NCBI RefSeq assembly: GCF_002269505.1
Contig: NZ_NQKQ01000016.1
Span: 1 to 64,000, forward strand
DNA from: Pseudomonas fragi
Lineage (GTDB): Bacteria; Pseudomonadota; Gammaproteobacteria; Pseudomonadales; Pseudomonadaceae
DNA: 64,000 nucleotides
Reading direction: 5' to 3'
Translations under genes and position numbers: made by a program
Notes under the pieces: generated by a model
Told to the model about the DNA's origin: nothing
The model's input: only the letters and a program-made list of their open reading frames with translations
The model's database searches: none
Shown: positions 19,104 to 27,169 of the stretch, piece by piece
Layout of the letters: each line of letters starts with the position of its first letter
Position numbering within the stretch: position 1 is the first letter of the stretch

Positions 19104-20146
19104 AGCTGTTCCTCCAGCAGGCGCCAGCGCAGTGTTTCACCGGCGCGCAGCGGAATTACGGTCAGCTCGCCGAAAGGCAGGCTGGTTGGGGCGGTCCACT
19201 CCTGGCGAACCAGGGTGATTTGTTCGGTGCTGGCGGGCAGACCGTAGAAGCGCGGGCCATTCAAGCTGGCAAAGGCTTCCAGTTTGTCCAGCGCGTTGCG
19301 CTGCTCAAAGGCCTCGGCGTACATCTCGATGGCAGCAAAGGCGGTATAGCAGCCGGCGCAACCGCAAGCTGCTTCCTTGGCGTGCTGGGCGTGAGGCGCC
19401 GAGTCAGTGCCCAGAAAGAACTTCGCGCTGCCACTGGTGGCCGCATCCAGCAGGGCTTCCTGATGGGTGTTGCGCTTGAGGATAGGCAGGCAGTAGAAGT
19501 GCGGACGAATGCCGCCAACCAGCATGTGATTGCGGTTGTACAGCAGGTGATGAGCCGTAATGGTTGCGCCGACGTTGGCCGAAGCCTCGTTGACGAACTG
19601 CACCGCCTCTGCGGTGGTGATGTGCTCAAACACCACTTTAAGGGTCGGAAAGCGCTCTACAACGCGGCGCATATGCTCGTCGATAAAGATTTTTTCGCGG
19701 TCAAAGACGTCAACGCCGGCGCGAGTGACTTCACCGTGGATCAGCAAAGGCATGCCAACTTCAGCCATGACTTCGAGGACCGGGAAGATCGCGTCGATGC
19801 TCGTCACGCCGGAGTCAGAATTGGTCGTTGCCCCGGCCGGATACAGCTTGGCAGCATGTACGAATCCGCTGGCCTTGGCCGTGCGAATGTCTTCTGGCTG
19901 TGTACGATCAGTGAGGTATAGCACCATCAGCGGCTCGAAACGGCTACCGGCCGGGCGAGCAGCCAGAATGCGCTGTCGATAAGCATCGGCCTCGGTAGCA
20001 TTACGCACCGGAGGTACCAGGTTTGGCATGATTATGGCGCGGCCAAAAGTGCGCGCTACATCCGCGACAGTGTGAGGCAGCACGGCACCATCGCGAAGAT
20101 GTATATGCCAGTCGTCGGGACGCAGCAGGGTCAGGCGGTCAGACAT
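19100..20146 (-). CDS. pyrC: Dihydroorotase PyrC (class II)
   Basis: 348 residues from [20 protein letters not shown]. The zinc-binding H-x-H (14, 16) and the carboxylated-Lys region [10 protein letters not shown] are present, with the E. coli-type class II length. It closes carbamoyl aspartate to dihydroorotate in pyrimidine synthesis. The 20-residue upstream extension is not supported. Upstream and divergent is motY. Confidence 0.95.
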   Translation of the reverse strand: MSDRLTLLRPDDWHIHLRDGAVLPHTVADVARTFGRAIIMPNLVPPVRNATEADAYRQRILAARPAGSRFEPLMVLYLTDRTQPEDIRTAKASGFVHAAKLYPAGATTNSDSGVTSIDAIFPVLEVMAEVGMPLLIHGEVTRAGVDVFDREKIFIDEHMRRVVERFPTLKVVFEHITTAEAVQFVNEASANVGATITAHHLLYNRNHMLVGGIRPHFYCLPILKRNTHQEALLDAATSGSAKFFLGTDSAPHAQHAKEAACGCAGCYTAFAAIEMYAEAFEQRNALDKLEAFASLNGPRFYGLPASTEQITLVRQEWTAPTSLPFGELTVIPLRAGETLRWRLLEEQL

Positions 20147-20302
20147 TGGGGATTCCAGGCGGGTCGAACTGAGGTGAATGCTACCGGAAAAGACTCTGTC
20201 AGGCACTCGCTATCAAGTTTTGTGATTGCTGACCGATATCTGGTGGACATGCCGTAAATCTGTGGCCTGTTTTTTTTGCAGTACAAGCCTGTGGAGCCTC
20301 CC

Positions 20303-21208
20303 GTGCGCCAGCGTTATTTCATTCTGCTCAGTATGTTTGCCAGCCTGCCAGCCATGGCCCTGACTTTTCAGACTCGGCTGGAGAATATCGAGTGGAAAGT
20401 GGAAGGCGACAAGTTCGAATGCCGACTGATTCAGCCCATCACCGATTTTGGTTCAGGGGCTTTTGTAAGGCGGGCAGGAGAGCAGGCGGTGTTCCGCCTC
20501 AATGCCTATAACTCGATGCTGGGTGAGGGCTCGGCAAAGCTGTTGGCTGCAGCTGCACCGTGGCAGCCGGGAAGGGGCGATATCGATCTGGGGTCGGTAC
20601 GTATCGGCCGTGGTCAGGTACTGTTCAACAGCTCTCAGGCCCAAGCGGCCAATTTGTTTCGCGGCCTGATCGAGGGGCGCAGCCCATTGGTAAGGCATTA
20701 CTCCCGTGAGGGTAATGTCTCGGAAGTACGCCTGTTGCCCGTCAGATTTCGTCAGGCTTACAGCGACTACGAGGCCTGTACTGCAAAGCTCTTACCGAAA
20801 AACTTTGAACAGATCAGACAAAGCCAGATCGGCTTCCCGGGTGGCGGTACCGAGCTGGATGCTGCAGCACGGATTAATCTGCAAGTCATGGTCGAGTACT
20901 TGAAGGCCGACCCTACGGTCAATCACGTCATTCTCGACGGCTATTCCGACAATCAGGGCAATCGTCTGACCAATCGTGAGCTGTCCCGGCGCCGGGCATT
21001 GGCGGTTATGGAGTACTTCAAGCAGAGCGGCCTGCAGGAGTCGCAGATCACGGTGCGTTTCCACGGTGAACAATACCCCTTGGCGGCGAATACCAGCCGG
21101 TCAAACCGTGCGAAAAATCGCCGGGTTAGCGTCCGCCTGGAGCGGCTCTCAGTGCCTGAAAAAACTGCGCCATCTTTAGGCGTCAGCAACTCTGCGGCCA
21201 TTTCCTGA
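20303..21208 (+). CDS. motY: Flagellar stator-associated protein MotY (OmpA C-terminal domain)
   Basis: About 301 residues. A signal peptide ends near PAMA (residue 19). An N-terminal beta domain of roughly 140 residues binds the T-ring/stator in Vibrio MotY. A C-terminal OmpA-like peptidoglycan-binding domain follows (DGYSDNQGNRLTNRELSRRR, about 206-225). The position next to pyrC and rnt matches motY in P. aeruginosa. Start GTG 20303 is chosen for the GGAG six bases ahead; GTG at 20291 is the alternative. Needed for flagellar torque. Confidence 0.85.
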   Translation: MRQRYFILLSMFASLPAMALTFQTRLENIEWKVEGDKFECRLIQPITDFGSGAFVRRAGEQAVFRLNAYNSMLGEGSAKLLAAAAPWQPGRGDIDLGSVRIGRGQVLFNSSQAQAANLFRGLIEGRSPLVRHYSREGNVSEVRLLPVRFRQAYSDYEACTAKLLPKNFEQIRQSQIGFPGGGTELDAAARINLQVMVEYLKADPTVNHVILDGYSDNQGNRLTNRELSRRRALAVMEYFKQSGLQESQITVRFHGEQYPLAANTSRSNRAKNRRVSVRLERLSVPEKTAPSLGVSNSAAIS

Positions 21209-21219
21209 AACAACTGTCT

Positions 21220-21282
21220 CGTCGCGTCTTTGATATAAACTGTCGCTTTGTCGTCTTAAGCTGTCGCGCCTCTGTAAATTAA
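21220..21282 (+). promoter_or_regulatory. Three tandem ArgR half-sites upstream of argG
   Basis: Hexamers CGTCGC (21220), TGTCGC (21241) and TGTCGC (21262) repeat with an exact 21-base period. The last is followed by N8-AA, a full match to TGTCGC-N8-AA. The array ends about 55 bases before the argG start, so bound ArgR would block the promoter. Confidence 0.75.
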
Positions 21283-21335
21283 TGGATATGGGCGGTAGAC
21301 TGTTCGGCTTTTCGAACAACCCGTGGAGTGATGGC

Positions 21336-22553
21336 ATGGCGGACGTAAACAAGGTCGTTCTGGCTTATTCGGGCGGCCTGGACACTTCGGTGATCCTGAA
21401 GTGGCTGCAGGATACTTATAACTGTGAAGTCGTAACCTTTACCGCTGACCTGGGTCAGGGTGAAGAGGTCGAGCCTGCACGTGCCAAGGCGCAAGCCATG
21501 GGCGTCAAGGAAATCTACATTGATGACCTGCGCGAAGAGTTCGTTCGAGACTTCGTTTTCCCGATGTTCCGCGCCAACACCGTTTACGAAGGCGAGTACC
21601 TGCTGGGTACTTCCATTGCCCGTCCGCTGATCGCCAAGCGCCTGATTGAAATCGCCAACGAAACAGGCGCAGATGCCATTTCCCACGGCGCAACGGGTAA
21701 AGGTAATGACCAGGTTCGTTTCGAACTGGGCGCCTATGCCTTGAAACCAGGGGTAAAGGTTATTGCTCCTTGGCGTGAATGGGACTTGCTCTCGCGTGAA
21801 AAGCTGATGGATTACGCTGAAAAGCATGCAATCCCGATCGAGCGTCACGGCAAGAAGAAATCCCCATACTCGATGGATGCCAACTTGCTGCACATCTCCT
21901 ACGAAGGCGGTGTGCTGGAGGATACCTGGACCGAGCACGAAGAAGACATGTGGAAGTGGACCGTCTCTCCGGAGAACGCTCCTGACAAGCCGCAGTACCT
22001 GGAACTGACCTACCGTAACGGCGACATCGTTGCGCTGGACGGTGTTGAGATGACACCTGCGACTGTTCTGGCAACGTTGAACCGCATTGGTGGCGAACAC
22101 GGCATCGGCCGCCTCGACATCGTTGAGAACCGTTATGTAGGCATGAAGTCCCGTGGTTGCTACGAAACCCCGGGCGGCACCATCATGCTGCGTGCTCACC
22201 GCGCCATTGAGTCTATTACTCTGGACCGTGAAGTCGCTCACTTGAAAGACGAGTTGATGCCAAAGTACGCCAGTCTGATCTACACCGGTTACTGGTGGAG
22301 CCCAGAGCGCATCATGCTGCAACAGATGATTGATGCTTCTCAGGCTCACGTTAACGGTGTTGTTCGCCTCAAACTGTACAAAGGTAATGTGATTGTTACT
22401 GGTCGCAAGTCTGACGATTCGTTGTTTGATGCCAACATTGCAACCTTTGAAGAGGATGGTGGTGCTTACAATCAGGCTGACGCTGCCGGCTTCATCAAGT
22501 TGAATGCATTGCGCATGCGTATTGCTGCAAATAAAGGTCGTCAGTTGTTCTGA
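21336..22553 (+). CDS. argG: Argininosuccinate synthase ArgG
   Basis: 405 residues from [18 protein letters not shown], whose AYSGGLDTS (10-18) is the N-type ATP pyrophosphatase P-loop. Length is normal. It joins citrulline and aspartate using ATP. ATG 21336 has GGAG seven bases upstream; an 18-residue extension lacks support. Under ArgR-type sites like argF, which makes its substrate citrulline. Confidence 0.96.
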   Translation: MADVNKVVLAYSGGLDTSVILKWLQDTYNCEVVTFTADLGQGEEVEPARAKAQAMGVKEIYIDDLREEFVRDFVFPMFRANTVYEGEYLLGTSIARPLIAKRLIEIANETGADAISHGATGKGNDQVRFELGAYALKPGVKVIAPWREWDLLSREKLMDYAEKHAIPIERHGKKKSPYSMDANLLHISYEGGVLEDTWTEHEEDMWKWTVSPENAPDKPQYLELTYRNGDIVALDGVEMTPATVLATLNRIGGEHGIGRLDIVENRYVGMKSRGCYETPGGTIMLRAHRAIESITLDREVAHLKDELMPKYASLIYTGYWWSPERIMLQQMIDASQAHVNGVVRLKLYKGNVIVTGRKSDDSLFDANIATFEEDGGAYNQADAAGFIKLNALRMRIAANKGRQLF

Positions 22554-22568
22554 TAGAGCCCGCATGGT

Positions 22569-22601
22569 AAAGCCCCGGCCATTTGGCCGGGGCTTTTTTT
22601 T
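22569..22601 (+). terminator. Terminator of argG
   Basis: AAAGCCCCGGCC-ATTT-GGCCGGGGCTTT followed by a T run, 15 bases after argG. Confidence 0.93.
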
Positions 22602-22610
22602 GCGTGGAAT

Positions 22611-22844
22611 TCAGGCGCCAGTGGAGGGGCAGGGTGAGTTCAGTAGGGTCAGTCTGTGTGCGTCCGTGTTGTAGCTGATAATGGTTGTGTGGTCGATAAT
22701 CGACCTATGCTTGAAATTGTCGATAGCCAGACGAAGAGCTTCCGGCGCAATAGTGGAGTGCTTGTTGGTGAGTAATAGCAGTAGGTTATGCTTATGGCTG
22801 TTGTTTTTGTATTTGCGTGTTGCTTTGTAATATGTATGCAGCAC
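22611..22844 (-). CDS. Hypothetical 77-residue frame, doubtful
   Basis: GTG-started frame, open a further 15 codons upstream to a stop at 22890. The product (ATRKYKNNSHKHNLLLLLTN, then a helical ALRLAIDNFKHR) resembles nothing I know. It lies 50 bases after the next minus-strand frame and shares its AT-rich, AC-strand-biased composition. It could be a real small gene, the frameshifted tail of the neighbour, or chance. Low confidence. Confidence 0.3.
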   Translation of the reverse strand: MLHTYYKATRKYKNNSHKHNLLLLLTNKHSTIAPEALRLAIDNFKHRSIIDHTTIISYNTDAHRLTLLNSPCPSTGA

Positions 22845-22894
22845 GTCTTCGGGAGTGCTTTTATTAGGGGGAGGCTGAGTGTAGATGGTTCAGG

Positions 22895-23296
22895 TTAATG
22901 AGATGAGGTTTTTAACTCTACGGCCAATACATGGCATTTGGCAATGAGAGTTGCATGGTCTCTTTCGGGGATTATAAACAACTGCGCGGAGGGACTTGTA
23001 GTTCCAAGCGAAATGGCGTGCTCCAGGCAAGGGGCCAGAGGACGAGAAATTCCTTTCTGAGTGTTTTCGGCTTTAGATAAATCTGCAGGTGTATAAGGTT
23101 TTTTTTTGTTGAAGTTTAAGGTCAGGAAAAACAGCGTGATTAAAAGTGAGGGGGAGATAATCAGGAGCCCTACATATATTTTTTGATGTTCACTGTCGAT
23201 GTAGGGGAGAGATACTGCAGCAGAGGCTTCAGTCAGCATTGAGAAAACAGCAATAACTGTAAGTGGGCGGTTAATTTTTATAGTGTTTTTTATCAT
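22895..23296 (-). CDS. Hypothetical membrane protein
   Basis: 133 residues from MIKNTIKINRP. Two hydrophobic helices (about 10-28 and 40-61, IYVGLLIISPSLLITLFFLT) separated by a short loop, then a polar cytoplasmic tail of about 70 residues. No family recognised. Codon use is AT-rich and unlike the neighbouring core genes, which suggests recent acquisition. Start ATG 23296 is preferred over a frame beginning six codons earlier. Function unknown. Confidence 0.5.
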   Translation of the reverse strand: MIKNTIKINRPLTVIAVFSMLTEASAAVSLPYIDSEHQKIYVGLLIISPSLLITLFFLTLNFNKKKPYTPADLSKAENTQKGISRPLAPCLEHAISLGTTSPSAQLFIIPERDHATLIAKCHVLAVELKTSSH

Positions 23297-24273
23297 GTGA
23301 GTGCCTTTTTGCACCAGATGGAGTGATCAGGAAGAAGGCGCTTTTTTGGGGGGCATGGCAACAGTGAGAGACCTGTGCTGGTTCGATGCAAGTCGGGTAA
23401 TTTAGGTGGTGCTTTGTTCGGAATTCAGTAACGTTTTTTTTTAAACTAGCCGTTTTTTAAGCCGCAAATGAATTACAGGAGATGGTGTCGTGCCTGTTGA
23501 GCGGAGTTTTCGAATTTTTTGGATAAGATTTTTTTGTAGGCGATCTGCCGTTGTTTGTGGCGGTTTTATAAGCCTCATTAAGTTTTCTGGTGGGGTTGCG
23601 TAAGTTTTTTCGCTAGGGCTGAGTAAGAAATAAATGTGAGGTGGTGAGTTGTAGGTCGATGAAGATATCTATCGTTTTTTTTGTTTTAATCTAGAGTGAG
23701 TTTGCTCGAACAGAAGACCTGGTTTTGTTTGGGGGGCATTTTTATGCGCTGGGTGTTTGCCTAATAATCTGTAGTCCTATTCTGTAAGTATGAAATTGTA
23801 ATATTTCCCCTTGGAAAAATAGTAGATTTCAGTCTGGGTGATTGAGGTTTGTCACTGCGTTTTCTGTGGTTTTTAATGGGGTGCTGGAGTTTTTTGAGGG
23901 GCGTGGGAGGTGGGGCATGTAGTTGAATTGTTGGGCTGTTTGGGTGGATTTTTGAATATGCGTTTATATCTGATTTTTGGTTTTTTCTTGAATGGTACGA
24001 ATTTGTTGGTCGTATGAAAGAGCTGCAATTTTATATTGGGTTTATATTTTAATTCTCAGTACTGTCTTGAATTCCGGTCTTCCCATGTCTGGCTGTCTGT
24101 GAAGAAAGTGTGGGAGGTTAGTTTCAATGGGTGATATCTGTAGGGTTAATCTCCAATATCTGTAGGAAATGTCTTTGGTTGTGGATGCTTGAGGGGGTGC
24201 TATGCCCAGTTTGTTACGACTAGGCTATGGTGCTGGTTCAGAAAATTCGAACAGCGATAAATTGGAATGGCCC
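23297..24273. other. AT-rich, strand-skewed stretch without a recognisable gene
   Basis: Nearly 1 kb with no open frame of useful length on either strand. The plus strand is rich in G and T: I counted 41 of 60 at 23521-23580 and 45 of 60 at 23941-24000. T runs are frequent. It may be a long leader, decayed genes, or foreign DNA. At its right end is the tandem repeat ATATCTGTAGG (24134 and 24156) before the response regulator gene. Confidence 0.6.
24134..24166 (+). promoter_or_regulatory. Direct repeat ATATCTGTAGG x2, spaced 22 bases
   Basis: Identical 11-base copies start at 24134 and 24156, two DNA helical turns apart, about 110 bases before the response regulator start. The arrangement fits a dimeric regulator binding one face of the DNA. 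A related AATCTGTAGTCC lies near 23768. What binds is unknown. Confidence 0.45.
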
Positions 24274-24900
24274 ATGAATAAAGTGCTGATCGTGGATGAT
24301 CATCCCGTAATTCGTCTTGCTGTGCGTATGCTCATGGAACGACATGGCTACGAGGTTATTGCAGAGACGGATAATGGTGTGGATGCTTTGCAGCTTACGC
24401 GTGAATATGCGCCTGATATCGTAATCCTGGATATAGGAATTCCAAGGCTTGACGGGCTTGAAGTTATAGCGCGGTTGTCCGCACCGGCAGTGCCTATCAA
24501 GGTGCTGGTGTTGACTTCTCAAGCCCCGGGTCATTTTTCCATGCGTTGCATGCAAGCCGGTGCAGCCGGTTATGTGTGCAAGCAGCAGGACTTGACTGAA
24601 CTGTTGAGTGCTATCAAGGCTGTGCTGTCTGGCTACAGCTATTTCCCGAATCAAGCCTTGCACTCAGTACGTTCAAGCTTGGGGAATGCCAGTGAAGCAG
24701 ATATGGTCAATCGCCTCTCTGGGCGAGAAATGATGGTGTTGCAGCAGTTGGCACGTGGAAAGAGTAACAAGGAAATTGCGGATGGTATGTTTCTGAGCAA
24801 TAAAACAGTGAGCACCTACAAAACGCGGCTTTTATTGAAGCTTAATGCGCGCTCACTTGTAGATTTGATAGAGCTGGCACAGCGTAATGGTCTGGTGTGA
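24274..24900 (+). CDS. NarL/FixJ-type response regulator, orphan
   Basis: 208 residues from MNKVLIVDDHP. A receiver domain has the acidic pair Asp8-Asp9, phospho-acceptor Asp53 (ILDIGIPRLD) and Lys103. A C-terminal LuxR helix-turn-helix (about 145-190) contains LSGREMMVLQQLARGKSNKEIA. It resembles EvgA/BvgA-type regulators. No histidine kinase is nearby, so partner and targets are unknown. The ATG at 24274 has GGA upstream; an in-frame ATG 72 bases earlier is less likely. It borders the atypical region. Confidence 0.85.
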   Translation: MNKVLIVDDHPVIRLAVRMLMERHGYEVIAETDNGVDALQLTREYAPDIVILDIGIPRLDGLEVIARLSAPAVPIKVLVLTSQAPGHFSMRCMQAGAAGYVCKQQDLTELLSAIKAVLSGYSYFPNQALHSVRSSLGNASEADMVNRLSGREMMVLQQLARGKSNKEIADGMFLSNKTVSTYKTRLLLKLNARSLVDLIELAQRNGLV

Positions 24901-24940
24901 AGAGAGGGGCGTAAAAATGTGATGCACAAAGCCTCTTGAG

Positions 24941-24968
24941 CAAAAGCCTCCGGTACAGGAGGCTTTTG
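24941..24968. terminator. Bidirectional terminator
   Basis: CAAAAGCCTCC-GGTACA-GGAGGCTTTTG, perfect 11-base arms with A and T flanks, between the response regulator and the convergent small gene. Confidence 0.88.
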
Positions 24969-24985
24969 ATGCCGTGCCTCAGGGA

Positions 24986-25168
24986 TTACAGGTCATACCC
25001 ATAATCTTCCAGCTCTTTTCTAAGCCGCTTTTCTTCCAGCAGTGCGTCAATCGTACGGCGTTTGGCCAAATTGGTTTTGGCGACCTCAACAACGGGTTCC
25101 ACGACTTCGTCCGGATCGACGACTGCAAAATCTTCCTCTACTTCCAGTTCTTCTTTGCCAGTGCTCAT
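24986..25168 (-). CDS. PA3496-family small protein (putative envelope integrity)
   Basis: 60 residues, acidic N-terminal half (EELEVEEDFAVVDPDEVVEP) and a basic helical C-terminus RRTIDALLEEKRLRKELEDY. The C-terminal pattern and the position next to nth are those of P. aeruginosa PA3496, a small protein annotated as a putative envelope integrity factor. No signal peptide or membrane helix is visible, so the proposed role is not evident from sequence. Confidence 0.8.
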   Translation of the reverse strand: MSTGKEELEVEEDFAVVDPDEVVEPVVEVAKTNLAKRRTIDALLEEKRLRKELEDYGYDL

Positions 25169-25274
25169 TCAGTTCACTCCAGGCTAAGACAGTTAATGGC
25201 GCCCCTTATAGCGATAATAGCTGGTTGGGTAAAAAAGATTTTCTCAATCGATCACTCCAATAAACCTCTATCGG

Positions 25275-25913
25275 TCAATCATCAGAGGTTTTTTCTTTGA
25301 AATCGCACAGGTCTTCTATGCGACAGCTCCCGCACCGTGGCTTGCGCGCCTGGCACACATAGCGTCCATGCAGGATCAGCCAGTGATGGGCGTCCAGCAG
25401 GTAGGGTTTAGGAACGTACTTCATAAGGTTTTTTTCAACCTCCACCACGTTTTTGCCTGGTGCAATGCCGGTTCGGTTGCTGACCCTGAAAATATGGGTA
25501 TCTACGGCCATGGTCAGTTTCCGGAACGCGGTATTGAGTACAACGTTTGCCGTTTTGCGACCTACCCCGGGGAGTGCTTCAAGCTCTTCTCGGGTCTGCG
25601 GAACCTGGCTGTCATGGCGTTCAATCAGCAAACGGCAAGTTTCAATGACATTCCTGGCCTTGCTGTTATACAGGCCGATGGTCTTGATGTACTGCGACAG
25701 CCCTTCTACTCCCAGAGCGTAGATGGCTTCTGGTGTATTGGCGACCGGAAACAGTTTGGCCATTGCCTTGTTGACGCTAACGTCAGTGGCCTGCGCCGAG
25801 AGGATCACGGCGATAAGCAATTCAAAAGGCGATGTGTAGGCCAGTTCAGTTTTAGGCTCAGGGTTGTCATCGTGAAACCGGCGAAATATTTCAAGGCGCT
25901 TTGCGGCGTTCAT
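25275..25913 (-). CDS. nth: Endonuclease III
   Basis: 212 residues from MNAAKRLEIF. Helix-hairpin-helix LPGVGRKTANVVL with catalytic Lys120, catalytic Asp138, and the [4Fe-4S] ligands Cys187, Cys194, Cys197, Cys203. This bifunctional glycosylase/AP lyase removes oxidised pyrimidines. ATG 25913 is chosen; an upstream extension of 28 residues would run into rnfB. It follows rnfB on the same strand after 58 bases. Confidence 0.96.
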   Translation of the reverse strand: MNAAKRLEIFRRFHDDNPEPKTELAYTSPFELLIAVILSAQATDVSVNKAMAKLFPVANTPEAIYALGVEGLSQYIKTIGLYNSKARNVIETCRLLIERHDSQVPQTREELEALPGVGRKTANVVLNTAFRKLTMAVDTHIFRVSNRTGIAPGKNVVEVEKNLMKYVPKPYLLDAHHWLILHGRYVCQARKPRCGSCRIEDLCDFKEKTSDD

Positions 25914-25971
25914 GGTTAAAAACGTTCCTGAGGAGCTGTCAATTAAACGGTGGGGCGCATAAATGATTTTT

Positions 25972-26964
25972 TCAAGCCTTGGCAGGGTCCAGCGCATTGA
26001 GTGTGGATTCTGCCTGAGCCACAGCGTCAGTCAAAAGTGTCAGCTCGACGTTGGACAACTCTTGGCTAATGGCTTTCTTAAGTTCGGCACGGCGCATGGC
26101 CAGCTGGATTTTTGCGCGCTTTAGCTCGGCAGTGTTGGCTGGCGGCGTGGGCATAAAAACCTGGGGTACTGACTCCAGTTGCGTCAGCGCATGCTGCGCA
26201 GCTTCAAACTGCTGTTGCAGAATGACCAGTTGAGATTGCTGTTGTGCGGTCGGAGGATGCCCGAATGCCTTCAGCGATTTGTTCAGTTGCGCGCGAGCCA
26301 TGGCCAGGGTGACCTTGGCTTTTTTAAGTGCAGCGTCATTGAGGCTGCCAGGTGCTGTCGAGGGGGAGTCCGCTTGCGAGACGCTGGCGGCTCTTGCAGG
26401 CGGGCGCTGGGCACGGGCAAGACGTTCAGCTTGTCTGTGCTGCTCTTCGCGACGCAGGCGATCGTCGCGCCGCTCGTAACGTCTACGAGCATGCTCGCGT
26501 TTCTGGTTGCGGGCGTTGTATTGCTCTGCGTCGTGGGCGAGTCCCCCGACAATCGGGATTATATTGGCAGGCAGCGGGCGCATTTCTATGCAGTCCACCG
26601 GGCACGGCGCCACGCAGAGGTCGCAGCCGGTGCATTCATCGACAATCACCGTGTGCATCAGCTTGGCGGCGCCAAGAATGGCATCGATCGGGCAGGCCTG
26701 AATGCATTTGGTGCAGCCGATGCATTCAGCTTCGCGAATATAGGCCACTTGCGCTGGGGCCTGGCCGCGATCGGTATCCAGTTGCAGTACGGGAACCCCG
26801 AGCAGACTGGCCAGTGCGGTAATGGTTTCGGCTCCGCCGGGGGGGCATTTGTTGATGGCTTCGCCTTGGGCAATGCCTTGCGCATAGGGTTTACAGCCGG
26901 GATGGCCGCATTTTCCGCATTGAGTTTGCGGCAATAAAGCATCAATACGTTGAATCAGGCTCAT
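25972..26964 (-). CDS. rnfB: RnfB-like iron-sulfur protein, stand-alone
   Basis: 330 residues. A 4Fe-4S domain with Cys16, 19, 24, 40 (CGKCGHPGC) is followed by two ferredoxin clusters, [12 protein letters not shown] and [12 protein letters not shown] (about 82-125). A charged Arg/Glu-rich linker (about 150-200) leads to a long Ala/Gln-rich coiled-coil region (210-325). The N-terminal membrane helix of classical RnfB/RsxB is missing and no other rnf gene is near. It is probably a soluble electron carrier; partner unknown. Confidence 0.8.
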   Translation of the reverse strand: MSLIQRIDALLPQTQCGKCGHPGCKPYAQGIAQGEAINKCPPGGAETITALASLLGVPVLQLDTDRGQAPAQVAYIREAECIGCTKCIQACPIDAILGAAKLMHTVIVDECTGCDLCVAPCPVDCIEMRPLPANIIPIVGGLAHDAEQYNARNQKREHARRRYERRDDRLRREEQHRQAERLARAQRPPARAASVSQADSPSTAPGSLNDAALKKAKVTLAMARAQLNKSLKAFGHPPTAQQQSQLVILQQQFEAAQHALTQLESVPQVFMPTPPANTAELKRAKIQLAMRRAELKKAISQELSNVELTLLTDAVAQAESTLNALDPAKA

Positions 26965-27125
26965 GGTGTGTTCAGTCCAGCTACAGCGGGTCGCAACCGG
27001 GCGACGCTCAACATGCGCAGAGATAAATAGGGGGCGATACGGTCAAGCATGCGTGCAGGATCGTTCAGCGTGGCCAATGCGGCTGATTATCCGGCATGAC
27101 GGGAAGGGCGGCTACTGATGAACAG

Positions 27126-27153
27126 CGTCTGGCGGCCTACAGGCCACCAGACG
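27126..27153. terminator. Hairpin after metG
   Basis: CGTCTGG-C-GGCCT and AGGCC-A-CCAGACG arms, 17 bases past the metG stop, without a T run. Possible weak terminator between metG and rnfB; the remaining 205-base gap shows no gene. Confidence 0.5.
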
Positions 27154-27169
27154 GTGCAAAGGGGCAGTG

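Noticed and set aside
21279..22565. 428-codon open frame antisense to argG
   Set aside because: Runs over the whole of argG and its operator; explained by codon bias of argG.
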